A stretch of 64,000 nt of DNA from Hymenobacter monticola (GTDB lineage: Bacteria; Bacteroidota; Bacteroidia; Cytophagales; Hymenobacteraceae), in the NCBI RefSeq assembly GCF_022811645.1, contig NZ_CP094534.1:5518001-5582000 (forward strand), given 5' to 3'. Shown here in pieces: positions 41,135 to 51,500 of the stretch; the first letter of the stretch is position 1, and each line of letters opens with the position of its first letter. The notes under the pieces were generated by a model. That model saw only the letters and a list, made by a program, of their open reading frames with translations. It was not told where the DNA came from and made no database searches. Made by a program: the position numbers and the translations under genes.

Positions 41135-41509
41135 TCAGGCCTGCCTACGCATCTTATCCTCCATGGTTTGCAGCAAGGCCTGCATTTCGTCGGCAATGGC
41201 CTGTACCGCGCCAAGGCCGGCGCTGGCTTCGTCGGTGCGGCCCGCCGCGTGCAGGTCCATCATGCGATTGGATTCTTGGTGCATGCGCACGTGCTGACGG
41301 TCAAATTGCCGGGCTTCCGGTAGGTGCGCGTAGGCGCCGCGGCCGCGGAGGCGGTCGGCAATCCAGTGGCCCAGACTGCAGGCTTCTGGGTCGCGCAAGG
41401 GCGCTTCCTCGCCCCCGTTGCCAAACAAGTACGAGCGCAGCCGGCTCTTGAAATGGACGTGTCGGATGCGCGCCGAATCAAAATCCTGCTTTAATTCTTC
41501 AACTGTCAT
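41135..41509 (-). CDS. Stand-alone CZB (chemoreceptor zinc-binding) domain protein
   Basis: A 124-residue helical protein from ATG 41509 (MTVEELKQDFDSARIRH). It carries the CZB zinc ligand pattern: His17 (RHVHFK), Cys44 in CSLGHW, and His73 and His77 (QHVRMHQ). CZB domains bind zinc and in some chemoreceptors and diguanylate cyclases sense zinc or hypochlorite through the Cys. Here it is free, in an operon with a CHASE3 kinase and a CheY-like regulator, so it may feed zinc or oxidant status into that pathway; this is inference. An exact TACCTTTG box ends three bases before the ATG. Confidence 0.85.
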   Translation of the reverse strand: MTVEELKQDFDSARIRHVHFKSRLRSYLFGNGGEEAPLRDPEACSLGHWIADRLRGRGAYAHLPEARQFDRQHVRMHQESNRMMDLHAAGRTDEASAGLGAVQAIADEMQALLQTMEDKMRRQA

Positions 41510-41512
41510 ATA

Positions 41513-41520
41513 CAAAGGTA
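41513..41520 (-). promoter_or_regulatory. -7 box of the CZB-kinase-regulator operon
   Basis: Minus strand TACCTTTG, exact TAnnTTTG match, three bases from the ATG at 41509, suggesting a leaderless transcript. Confidence 0.5.
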
Positions 41521-41650
41521 GGCAGCGCACTCGCTGGTCCTGGTTACTATGGGGTTGAACTGGCTTCATCCTCGAGCCCGCCTTTGGCATCACTTGCTGG
41601 ACTTGCTACACCATCACGGCGTTTGCACCACCTCCCGGCGCAGAAATAGG

Positions 41651-41658
41651 TACTTTTG
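41651..41658 (+). promoter_or_regulatory. -7 box of prfB
   Basis: TACTTTTG, exact TAnnTTTG match, 80 bases before the prfB ATG. The nearest upstream TTTG is 25 bases away, a slightly long spacer. Confidence 0.45.
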
Positions 41659-41738
41659 CGCTTCACCATTTTGCTCAGCGTCGGCAGTGGCGCCTTGTGC
41701 GCCCAGCGCCGCGCCGTGCTTTTCACATTTTCCCACCC

Positions 41739-42816
41739 ATGACCCAAGACCAGATTAAGGACTTGAAGGGCCGCGCCGAGGCCCTGAGGAGGTATCTTTG
41801 ACTACGATGCCCGCAAAGAACAATTAGCCGCCTACGAGGCCAAAACCACTGCCCCTGGCTTCTGGGACGACTCAAAAGCCGCTGAGGCCACCCTCCGCGA
41901 AATAAAGCCCATTAAGACCTGGACCGACGACTTTGAGGCCGTGCAGCAAACGCTGGCCGACACCGAAGTGCTCTACGACTTCTACAAGGAAGGCGAGGTG
42001 ACCGAGGCCGAAATGCAGGCCGACTATGACGCCACGGTACAGAAAGTGGAGGCCCTGGAGTTCAAGCGCATGCTGAGCGACGAGGAAGACCAGCTTGCGG
42101 CCATCATCGAAATCAACCCCGGCGCCGGCGGCACCGAAAGCCAGGACTGGGCCGAGATGCTCATGCGCATGTACATCATGTGGGCCGAAGGCCACGGCTT
42201 TGGGGTAAAGCAACTCAGCTACCAGCCCGGCGAAGGGGCCGGCATTAAGTCCGCCTCGCTCGAGATTGACGGTGATTTTGCTTACGGTTATCTTAAGAGC
42301 GAAATCGGCGTGCACCGCCTCGTGCGCATGTCGCCCTTCGACAGCAGTGGCCGGCGGCATACCTCGTTCGCTTCCGTATTTGCCTACCCGGTGATTGATG
42401 ACACCATCAACATCGAAATCAACCCGGCCGACATCTCCTGGGATACCTTCCGGGCCGGCGGCGCGGGCGGGCAGAACGTGAACAAGGTGGAAACCGCCGT
42501 GCGCCTCACGCACGCGCCCTCGGGCATCATCATCGCCGTGCAGATTGAGCGCAGCCAGCTCATGAACAAGGAGCACGCCCTGCGCATGCTCAAATCGCGT
42601 CTCTACCAGATTGAGATGGACAAGCGCCACGCCGAGCGCGACAAAGTAGAAGCCTCCAAAAAGCGCATCGACTTCGGCTCGCAGATTCGCAACTACGTGC
42701 TGCACCCCTACAAGCTCATCAAAGACCTCCGTACGGGCATTGAGCGCACTGACGTGCAAAACGTGCTGGACGGCGACCTCGACGAGTTCATCAAAGGTTT
42801 TCTAATGCAGAGTTAA
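41739..42816 (+). CDS. prfB: Peptide chain release factor 2, with programmed +1 frameshift
   Basis: RF2 recognises UGA and UAA stop codons. The first 20 codons run from ATG 41739 to CTT 41796-41798, then an in-frame TGA (41799-41801) interrupts the gene. Skipping one base (41799) continues in frame as [15 protein letters not shown] through to 42816, giving 358 residues, normal for RF2. The recognition motif SPF ([12 protein letters not shown]) and the catalytic GGQ ([13 protein letters not shown]) are intact. A reader that ignores the frameshift would wrongly start the gene inside it. The site looks autoregulatory: low RF2 slows reading of the UGA and favours the shift. Confidence 0.97.
41787..41802 (+). 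promoter_or_regulatory. prfB: RF2 programmed frameshift site
   Basis: Internal Shine-Dalgarno AGGAGG (41787-41792), TAT, slippery CTT (41796-41798), stop TGA and following C: the same order and 3-base spacing as the E. coli prfB site. Confidence 0.95.
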
Positions 42817-42846
42817 TCCTGTTTTTTTCAGCTTCGGACAATAAAA

Positions 42847-42872
42847 AAGGGCTGCCCAACTGGGCAGCCCTT
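42847..42872. terminator. Bidirectional terminator between prfB and the first SusD gene
   Basis: Perfect 12-bp stem AAGGGCTGCCCA/TGGGCAGCCCTT with a 2-base nominal loop, preceded by A run on the left, between convergent genes. Confidence 0.85.
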
Positions 42873-42892
42873 CTCGTTTAGCTTTCTGGAAC

Positions 42893-44389
42893 TTAGAATT
42901 TATCCCAGAACAGCTTGGTCTCCACTTTGTCGCCGCCAATAGCGGAGGCAGCTTGGGCATAGTTCTCACCGTTTATGTTCTGCTCCACTACCGGATAGAG
43001 CAAACGAACCGGAATACCCGATATAGCCGTGTTGGGAGCCGTGAGCACGGGGTAATCCAGGCGTCTCCACTCCGTCCAGGCTTCTACAGGCTGGTTGTAG
43101 AGGGCCACCCACTTCTGGTAGCCAATCTTTTGCTTGTACGTAGCGCCCGGGCCGCCAGCAGTGGCGTACGCAACCGTTGGCTCAGCCAAATACGCAGCGG
43201 CTTCGGCGGCAGTACCGCCCCATTGTGGCTCCGTTATCGAAGCGGTTACGGCAGCGTTGTAGTGCGATTCGGGAGTACCGCCCACCGCAAAACCTCTTTC
43301 CCGTGCTTCGGCAAGCATAAACTCAACCTGAGCGTACGACATCAACACGCCGGGCAAAGTCTGGCCGCGCAGTTTGGTGCCGGGCAGGGACGTCAGCGAC
43401 TTGCTATTGCCCGAGCCGTATGTACCACCCGTGAAGGTACCCGCAGGCTGCGTGGTAGAAGTTACCGGATTGAAGTAGTCATTCAGGCGCGGGTCTACCA
43501 CCCCGGTTACGGGGCCGGCAGTGCCCTTGAGGCGGTTGATGAAGAAGCTGGTGCCAGCAAAGTCAGTACGCGCGCTTCTCACCAAATCCTCATACAGGGG
43601 GTTGGTGTTGGGGAAGGTACCGTTGAAGGCCAGGTCAATAACGTCTGCATTCGATGCGAGCACCTTGCCGGTGGTGGCAGCGGCCATCGTGGCGGCTTTG
43701 GCGGGGTCCACATCCGCAATGATGAGTGCCATGCGCAGCTTCAACGAGTTTGCGAACTTCAGCCACAAAGCGGTGCTGTTATTATTCAGCAGGTCCGCAG
43801 AGGCAGTAGTTGTGAAGAAACCCGTATTGGCAGCCGGATTGAATTTGCTAATGGCAACATCCAGACGCGCAATCAAATCGGTGTAAATCCGGGCCTGGTC
43901 ATCGTACGCCGGGCGAGCCGTGTTGAAGTCGAGCGCCTGGGTGTACGGAACGTTGCCATAGGTTTCTACCAGCGTAGCCCACGTGTAGATTTCCAATACC
44001 TCGGTGGCCGCCAAGGCGTTGTCCTTGCTTTCGGCCGGAATGGTGATGTCGGAAGGGATATTTGCTTTTGCTTCGCGCAAATCACGCAAGCAGTCACGGT
44101 AGAGAGCATTCCAGAAGCCCGTCGGGATACTCCGGGTGTTCAGGTCGTACCGGCTTTCGTTCGGATAGTCGGTAGCGGCCCAGTACTGCACGTAGAACCG
44201 GAAAGGGTTCAGGTTGACGTTCGTGCTTACGAGCGTGCGAACCAGCGTACGCTCAGCATTGGCTACAAATCCCGAAGCCAGGGCAGTAGTCGGGCTTTTG
44301 GGGTCAACGTTGTATTTCTCATCCAGAGAACCCACACAGGAGGTCGTCAGAGCCAAAGCTGACGCCCCTGCAATTATTAGTTTTTTCAT
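42893..44389 (-). CDS. SusD/RagB-family nutrient-binding lipoprotein (locus 1)
   Basis: A 498-residue SusD-like outer-membrane lipoprotein (lipobox LTTSC, Cys18). The helical repeat region has NALYRDCLRDLREAKANI and ATEVLEIYTWATLVETYGNVPYTQAL (in parts), LWLKFANSLKLRMAL, and the C-terminal SusD-like end (WTEWRRLDYPVL, then RLLYPVVEQNING). The style is the SusD-like-2 group. It caps the SusC barrel and selects the substrate, which is not readable. It lies six bases after the SusC stop, so the pair is one operon (SusC first). Confidence 0.94.
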   Translation of the reverse strand: MKKLIIAGASALALTTSCVGSLDEKYNVDPKSPTTALASGFVANAERTLVRTLVSTNVNLNPFRFYVQYWAATDYPNESRYDLNTRSIPTGFWNALYRDCLRDLREAKANIPSDITIPAESKDNALAATEVLEIYTWATLVETYGNVPYTQALDFNTARPAYDDQARIYTDLIARLDVAISKFNPAANTGFFTTTASADLLNNNSTALWLKFANSLKLRMALIIADVDPAKAATMAAATTGKVLASNADVIDLAFNGTFPNTNPLYEDLVRSARTDFAGTSFFINRLKGTAGPVTGVVDPRLNDYFNPVTSTTQPAGTFTGGTYGSGNSKSLTSLPGTKLRGQTLPGVLMSYAQVEFMLAEARERGFAVGGTPESHYNAAVTASITEPQWGGTAAEAAAYLAEPTVAYATAGGPGATYKQKIGYQKWVALYNQPVEAWTEWRRLDYPVLTAPNTAISGIPVRLLYPVVEQNINGENYAQAASAIGGDKVETKLFWDKF

Positions 44390-44395
44390 GATTGA

Positions 44396-47300
44396 TTAGA
44401 AGCTAAGACGGAGGTTAGCACCAACGGTACGTACAGCAGGATAAGCGCCGGTCGAATAGCCTTGGCCAAAGTTGCCAGAGCTAACAGCATCTTCCGGGTC
44501 AGCGTAGGGCAGGTTCTTGTGGATGAGCCACAGGTTGCGCCCAACGATGGAGAAGTCAACGCCTTTAACGCCTCCTACTTTCGCCAGCAACGTTTTCGGC
44601 AGCGAATAAGTTAACGAAACCTCACGCAATTTTACAAAGCTGGCATCGTACACGAAAGCAGCAGCCGGGTTGAACGAAGTGCCATAAGCCGTGGCGAAAG
44701 TCGGGTCGTAGCCACCAGCGCCGTCCGAAGCGTAGCCGCTGTTCTCGGCGCGCACCGTGTTGGGAGTGCCATCGGCCTGAACACCGGGGAAGATAACCCC
44801 GCCACCGTCGGCAATCAGGTTGCGCGAAGGGTTGCCCAGGTCGTTGAGGCCAGCCGTTTCCGGAGTCAGGCCGGTTTCCAAGCCGTACGAACGGTCGAGC
44901 GAGAACACCTGGCCGCCTTTGCGAACGTCAACCAAGAAGTAGAGCGAGATGCCTTTGTAAGAAACCGTGTTCGAGATACCACCGGTCCAGTTGGGGTTGG
45001 GGTTAGCAATTTCCTCGTTAGCGGTAGCGCTTGGCACGTAGTAGCCGTCCGTACCAACCACTTTCTGGCCGTTCAGGTACGTAAAGTTGGAGCCGCGAAT
45101 GCTGCCGAAAGGCTTGCCAACCGTGGCATTGCTCGACACACCGCCCTGGTAAGTAGTCAATACGATGTTATCGGCACCTTCGAAGAGCGACATCACACGG
45201 TTCTGGTTTTTCGTCCAGTTGGCGTTAATCGTCCACGTCACATTGTCGTTGCGGAACGGCACCACGAAGCCGGAGAGTTCCACACCGCGGTTGCGTACGT
45301 CGCCCGCGTTCACGTAACGGAAGCTGTAACCCGACGCCGTCGAGATGTTAATCGGAATAATCTGGTCAATTGAGTTCGACTGGTACACGTTGGCTTCGAA
45401 ACCGAGGCGCGTGTTCAGGAATGCGGCTTCAACACCGATTTCGGCGTTTTTCGTACGCTCCGGCTTCAGCAAAGGGTTGTTTTTGGTGCTGGGCACCGAG
45501 AACAATGCCACGCTGCCAAAAGCAGTCGGCTTGTCGTAGCTGTCGGCAATGGAGTACGGCGTAGCACCGTTGCCCACTTCGGCATAGTTAGCGCGGAGTT
45601 TGCCGTAAGACAACCACGGGGTCGTTTCTTTCAGCGCTTCCGAGAAAACAAAGCCCAGCGAGGCCGAAGGATAGAAGTAGCGGTTGCTGCCCTCGGGCAG
45701 CGTCGAAGACTTATCACTGCGAGCGGTCAGGTCCAGGAACACCATGTCGCGGAAGCCCAGGGTAGCGGCGGCAAATACGCCGTCAACGGCGCGGCGCGTT
45801 TCGCTTTCAACCGGGGGGTTGATGGGCGAGAAGCTGTTGGTCAGGGTGTACAGTTCCGGGATAACGAGACCACCGTTGGTGGTAGCCCGGATGGACTTGT
45901 ACGATTCGCGACGCAGGTTGGCGCCAATCAAGCCGGTGAAGCTGAGGTTCTCGGCCACATTGGCTTTGAAGTTACCAATCAGGTCGAAGTTGGCTTCGCG
46001 ACCGGTGCGGTTGTAACGGCTGTAGCCCGAGATGTTCACGGCGCCGTAGGCCATGCGCTCCTCTTGCAGGTCGTCGTTCGAGTCAATCGTCACGCGGCCC
46101 AACACGTTGAACCAGTCCGTCACTTTGTACGTCAGGGCAACGTTGCCAAAGGTGCGGTAGCGGGAATCGTTCTCGTAGCTCTTGTAACGCGACCACCACG
46201 GGTTGTTCCAATACTGGGCCGTCGAGGAGCCGGGACCCGTGAGGTTCCAGCTAGCGTTCAGGTTGGCGTAGTCGTAAGCTTGCTTCTGCTCTTTGATGTC
46301 AACGTTGGTCTGCCACCACTGGCGGAAGTTGGTCATCAGGTTTTCAGCGTACGTGCCGCTGTAGCCCGTGCCGTAACGGCCAAAGCCGTTAACCACCGAG
46401 AAGTTTACGGAAGAGCTGGCCGTCAGGCGCGAGGTCAGGTTCAGCGTACCGGCAAAGTTTATAATGTTCTTGTCGATGGAGCTGTTGGGCAGAATGCCCG
46501 TTTCGCGGACGTTGTTATAACCCAGCTTGAAGGTAGCTTTTTCGTTGCCGCCGTCAATTACTACGCTGTTGTTGGTCGTCCAGGCCGTTTTGAAGAAGGT
46601 AGAGGGGTCGTTCTCAGCGGCTACCCAGGCTTGCTTTTTGCCAAAGTTCGGGCTGCCGGGCTGGAAAGCATTCCAAGTGTACACCTGCAGGTTGCGGTCG
46701 TAGCGCGGGCCGATGGAAGCATCTGCGGCCAAGTCAATGACATTGTCCAGTACGCCGTCGCCGTCAACATCTTCCTCCACGAATTCCGGGGCGTAGCCAG
46801 CGCCGTATTCTTTCTGGTAGGTGATGAAAGTGCTTTTGTCAATGCGGCCAGCCGTTACGCCGGTATTGATGGTAACACCCAGGCCTTGACGGCCTTTTTT
46901 GGTCGTGATGAGGATTACACCGTTGCCGGCGCGCTCACCATAAAGGGCCGTTGCGGCAGCACCCTTCAGGATGGTCATCGTGGCAATGTCATCCGGGTTG
47001 ATGTCCGAAGCAGCATTGCCGTAGTCGTAGCCGCCGCCGCCGGTCTGTTGGCCGGAAGTGTTGGTGTTGGCGTTGCTGATGGGCACACCATCCACAACGA
47101 ACAATGGCTGGTTGTTGCCAGTAATGGACTTCGTGCCCCGAATCAGAACGTTGGTAGAGCCGCCCATCGTGTTGCTCTGGCGAATCTGCACGCCTGCTAC
47201 TTTGCCCGACAGGCCGTTGATGGCGTTGGGGTTCCGCGCAGCCGTCACTTGGTTACCTTCAATCTGAGTAGCGGCAAAAGCCAGCGAATTACGGGTACGC

Positions 47301-47641
47301 TCTTGGCCCAGAGCGGTTACCACAACTTCGCCCAGTTGCTTCACATCTGCGGCGAGGCTAACAGTATACGTGTTTTCAGCCCCGATTGCCTGGTCTACCG
47401 TGGTGTAACCAATGGAGCTAACGCTGAGCGTAGTAGCCGACGAAGGCACGCTAAGGGAAAAGCCGCCATCAGCATTGGTAGAGGCGCCTACTGTGGTGCC
47501 CTTCACGAGAACCGTAGCCCCGGGCAGGCCCTGACCGTTTGCCCGGTCAGTTACGCGCCCGGAGATAGTCCGGTCTTGGGCATAGACCTGCTGCAACAGG
47601 CCGGTCATTATGAGCATGACCATACATAAGAGTTTTTTCAT
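44396..47641 (-). CDS. SusC/RagA TonB-linked outer membrane protein (locus 1)
   Basis: A 1081-residue TonB-dependent transporter. The signal peptide ends VYAQ. A carboxypeptidase-regulatory-like domain (about 22-105, GRVTDRANGQGLPGATVLVK) precedes a TonB-box-like segment (LGEVVVTALG), the plug (GLSGKVAGVQIRQS, LFVVDGVPISN, ILKGAAATALYGERAGNGVI read in parts), and the barrel ending GANLRLSF. ATG 47641 begins the signal peptide; the open frame further upstream crosses the promoter region. It imports oligomers with its SusD partner using TonB energy. Confidence 0.95.
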   Translation of the reverse strand: MKKLLCMVMLIMTGLLQQVYAQDRTISGRVTDRANGQGLPGATVLVKGTTVGASTNADGGFSLSVPSSATTLSVSSIGYTTVDQAIGAENTYTVSLAADVKQLGEVVVTALGQERTRNSLAFAATQIEGNQVTAARNPNAINGLSGKVAGVQIRQSNTMGGSTNVLIRGTKSITGNNQPLFVVDGVPISNANTNTSGQQTGGGGYDYGNAASDINPDDIATMTILKGAAATALYGERAGNGVILITTKKGRQGLGVTINTGVTAGRIDKSTFITYQKEYGAGYAPEFVEEDVDGDGVLDNVIDLAADASIGPRYDRNLQVYTWNAFQPGSPNFGKKQAWVAAENDPSTFFKTAWTTNNSVVIDGGNEKATFKLGYNNVRETGILPNSSIDKNIINFAGTLNLTSRLTASSSVNFSVVNGFGRYGTGYSGTYAENLMTNFRQWWQTNVDIKEQKQAYDYANLNASWNLTGPGSSTAQYWNNPWWSRYKSYENDSRYRTFGNVALTYKVTDWFNVLGRVTIDSNDDLQEERMAYGAVNISGYSRYNRTGREANFDLIGNFKANVAENLSFTGLIGANLRRESYKSIRATTNGGLVIPELYTLTNSFSPINPPVESETRRAVDGVFAAATLGFRDMVFLDLTARSDKSSTLPEGSNRYFYPSASLGFVFSEALKETTPWLSYGKLRANYAEVGNGATPYSIADSYDKPTAFGSVALFSVPSTKNNPLLKPERTKNAEIGVEAAFLNTRLGFEANVYQSNSIDQIIPINISTASGYSFRYVNAGDVRNRGVELSGFVVPFRNDNVTWTINANWTKNQNRVMSLFEGADNIVLTTYQGGVSSNATVGKPFGSIRGSNFTYLNGQKVVGTDGYYVPSATANEEIANPNPNWTGGISNTVSYKGISLYFLVDVRKGGQVFSLDRSYGLETGLTPETAGLNDLGNPSRNLIADGGGVIFPGVQADGTPNTVRAENSGYASDGAGGYDPTFATAYGTSFNPAAAFVYDASFVKLREVSLTYSLPKTLLAKVGGVKGVDFSIVGRNLWLIHKNLPYADPEDAVSSGNFGQGYSTGAYPAVRTVGANLRLSF

Positions 47642-48587
47642 TTGGCTGGTTGGTTGGTGAGTGAAAAGGTTAAAATGGAAGGTGAGTGAAGCGGCAATTA
47701 TACAAGGAAATAAGCTTGAACGGGGCCGTGTGCCAAGCATAGCCCTTTTTCAGTACCCCATCCTGTTGTGTAGTTGTCGCGGAAGCGCTGGCCACCGCAA
47801 ATCATGGCTAAAGCCTACGGCTTGGTGCCAGTGCGCTCCATGAGCTTGGGTTAGCTTGGGTTTGTTTGGGTCATAGGCAGGTAGTGTAGAGCAGGAAGTA
47901 CTGAATGAGGCTGGGCACCGAGGACGCTGTTGCTAAAAGCAAAGCGAACGCTCGTTGGCATCCCCATTTTTTGGCAAGGTATCACACGTTTGCATTACCG
48001 AGCCATTAAGCGCATAAAATCCGAATATGAATTATAAGTGATTTAAGTGAAGCCGTTCCTTCTCAAAAACCATTATTCAAAAATTGGCTAAATCTCACTT
48101 TAGCCCATATAACCACGCTTTTGCAAGCTGCTCTACCTCCTGCAGTATAAGGTGGATGCAATCAATTGCCAAGAAAAAGTCATGTTGAAAATCCTATAAA
48201 TCATATTCGCCACATCACACAAATAGGTTGCCTTGTCCTATATCACAGTTAATATCCGCTGCCATTTATTCGCATTTTGCCAAGCTGGCGGCTCCTGCGT
48301 TACATTGTTGGCATCGCTATTAAGCAAGTAAGATACAACGCCTCGCTTGTTGGCTTGGATGGGCGCGCCCTGTACCAACGCACAATACTTGCTAATCAGC
48401 CTTGTGTAATTCACAAGCTTTCGGCATCTCTGTAACATAGGGCAGGCAAAGAAGACGGCTACGAGATGCGGAGAAATTTGGATTCATAGTGAGAATTTTC
48501 GCTGGCAGCAGTACTTTCAACTTTTAAAATACCACCCTTCTGTTTCTTTTTCCCTTTTTCTCAACACACCCACTTTACACAATCTCA
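47642..48587. other. AT-rich divergent spacer between SusC loci 1 and 2
   Basis: About 950 bases, the longest gene-free stretch of the window, clearly AT-richer than its flanks. It must hold promoters for both divergent operons. Visible parts: TATGCTTG on the minus strand (47741-47734), a weak box for locus 1; three tandem 10-base units at 47841-47870; a GGGCGCGCCC palindrome (48361-48370); a CTTGTG-TAATT-CACAAG hairpin (48401-48417); and TACTTTCA (48512-48519), a weak box for locus 2. A 66-codon minus-strand frame at 48238-48438 has no recognisable features. Confidence 0.6.
47841..47870 (+). repeat. Three tandem 10-base units, possible operator
   Basis: TGAGCTTGGG, TTAGCTTGGG and TTTGTTTGGG stand head to tail with exact 10-base spacing, 200 bases upstream of the locus 1 SusC gene. 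Confidence 0.6.
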
Positions 48588-51500
48588 ATGAAGAGAACCT
48601 TACTAATGAGCCTGCTCCTGCTCCTGACCCTGGCCGGGCGGAGCTGGGCCCAGAGCCGTTCCGTATCGGGACGCGTGCTCGACAAAACCACCAACGAAGG
48701 CTTGCCAGGCGTGAGCGTCATCGTGAAAGGTACCACTACCGGTACTGCCACCGACGCCGACGGCCGGTTTACGTTGAACGTCACGGCCCCAACCACTGTT
48801 CTGCAGTTCAAATACTTGGGCTATCTGACCACCGAGCAAGCGGTGGGCAACGCCGACAAGCTTGACGTGGCCATGGCGGTTGACAACAAACAGCTGGACG
48901 AAGTAACGGTGACGGCCCTGGGTATCTCGCGTGAGAAGCGCGCCCTGGGCTATGCCGTGTCGGAAGTGAAATCGGAGCAGGTGGTGCAGAAGTCGGAACC
49001 CGACCTGTTGCGCACGCTTTCGGGCAAAGTACCCGGCGTGAACATCATCAGCTCGAGCGGGGTACCGGGCGCTTCTTCGCGCATTACCATCCGCGGAAAC
49101 ACCTCGTTTTACGGCGAAAACCAGCCGCTGTTCGTGGTAGACGGCGTGCCGTATGATAACTCCCAGACCGAATCGGACAACCCCATTACCAACGGTGCCT
49201 CCTACTCGAGCCGCACGGCCGACGTGGACCCGAACAACATTGCCTCCATCAACGTGCTGAAAGGCGCGGCTGCGGCCGCTCTGTATGGCTCGCGTGCAGC
49301 CGGTGGCGTTATCGTTATCACCACCAAAACCGGCGGTGGCGGCCAGCGCGGTCCCAAAGGCATCCAGATTGGCTACACCACGGGCTACTCCATCGAGAAG
49401 GTGGCGGCCCTACCCAACTACCAGAACAAGTACGGCGCCGGCGCCAACTTCGTGAACTCCGACGCCAACGGCTCGTGGGGTCCGGAGTTCGGCAACACGG
49501 CCCAAGGTGCTCCCGACTCCATTCGTCACCCCCAGGCGGGCAACCCTAACTTCCCCGGTATCCCCGAAAACGCCAAGATTCCTTACAAGGCTTACCCCAA
49601 CAACGTAAAGGATTTCTTCAAGACGGGGCACTTGTACGAGAATTCGGTGTCGTTGAACAGCACCAGCGACAACGCCACGTTCACGACCATCCTTTCGCGC
49701 GCCGACCAGCAGGGCATCATCCCGAACTCGTACTTCGTGCGCAACAACGTGAGCACCGGCGGCTCGGGCAAGTTCAACAAGTTCACCATCAGCGGCAACG
49801 TTGCCTACACCAACACCACGCAGCAAGGCCCCCTGCAGGGCGCCAACAACCTGCTGGCCGGTAGCGCCTCGGCGTTTGCCCGCACCCTGTTCCTGACGCG
49901 CAGCCTTGATTTGCAGGGCCTGCCCTACATCGACCCCGTGACGAATGCTTCCACTTTCGCATGGCTGTCGCGCCAGGCCGACAACCCCCGGTGGTCGGTT
50001 GAAAACGCCATCTACACGTCGCGCGTCGACCGGATAGTAGGCAGCGTGGGCTTCTCGTATGCCATTAAGGACTGGCTGGTGCTGACGTATTCGGGTGGCA
50101 TGAACACCTACACCGATATACGCCGCACCACCATTCGCCCAGGTTCGAACGCCAACTTCGGGGTGAGCTCGGTGCTGGAAGACAACATCCAGAATACGGA
50201 GCTCAACCAAATGGTGCTCCTGAACTTGAACAAGAACCTGACCGAAGACATCAGCCTGACGGCCAGCGCGGGCCAGGAAATCAACGCTCGCAAATTCGAT
50301 GGCCGCTCGAACATTGGCTACGACATCGTGACCTTCGGCATCGACAACGTGGAAAACACGAACCAGAAAGGCACCTACGGCTATGCTTACGCAGAACGCC
50401 GCCTGATGGGCTTGCTCGCCAACGCCACTGTAGGCTACAAAAACTTTGCCTTCGTGACGCTGACCGGCCGTAACGACTTCTCCTCGACCCTCAACAAAGA
50501 CGGGGTTATTGGCAAAACGGGCCGCTCGTTCTTCTACCCCAGCATCGCCACCTCGCTGGTGGTGAACGAAGCTTTCAATCTGGATTACCGCTGGCTCGAC
50601 CTGGCCAAAGTGCGTGTGGCTTACGGCCGCACGGGCAAAGATGCCCCCGCTTACCGCTCGGGTCCGACGACTTTCAACATCAACCCCGGCGGTTCTTTCC
50701 CCTTCTACAACCCGAACCAGGCAGCCCAGGGCCAGCCCTCGGCCGGTGTAGCCATCAGCAGCGTTATCAACAATCCGAACCTGACGCCGGAGTTCTCCAA
50801 CGAACTGGAAGTGGGCGCCGAACTGGCCCTTTTCCGCAACCGCATCTCGTTTAACGGTACCTACTACGATAAACGCTCGACCAACCAGATTGCCCCGCGC
50901 ATCCTGCCGGCAGCGGTGGGCTACGGCCAGTACTGGACCAACTTCGGTGAACTTTCGAACAAAGGCTTCGAGGTGGCGGCAACGGTAGTGCCGGTGGAAA
51001 CGTCCGGCTTCCGCTGGAGCAGCACGTTCAACTTCACCCGCAACCGCAACATTGTGGAGAAAACGACCGACAACGGCGATACTCTTACCCTTGGTAGTGC
51101 TTTCAACCTGCGGGCACTGCTCATCCCGGGCCAGCCTTACGGCGTGCTCTACGGCACTTCGGCCAAGCGAGATGCTGACACTGGCGAACTGTTTGTAGAC
51201 CCTGTAAGCGGCCGCTTGGTGCCCGGTGGCAACAAGATTATCGGCAACCCCAACCCGGATTTTATCATAGGTTTTATTAACCAGTTCACCTACAAAGGCA
51301 TTACGCTTAATACGCTGATTGACTACCGTAAAGGTGGCTCGATTTACTCAACCACTCTGCAGGAGGAATTGGGCCGTGGCGTAACAAAAGACACCGAAGA
51401 CCGTGACCGTTTGGTTATCATAGATGGCTTGCGCTACAACACGGCAACTGGTGCTGCTGCCGTCGATGCCAGCGGCGCGCGCATCCGCAACACCAAGGCC

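Noticed and set aside
41799..41801. TGA in prfB as a disabling mutation
   Set aside because: The surrounding AGGAGG-TAT-CTT-TGA-C is the known programmed frameshift arrangement.
46064..47629. 521-codon plus-strand frame antisense to SusC locus 1
   Set aside because: Shadow of a clear SusC gene; no family features.
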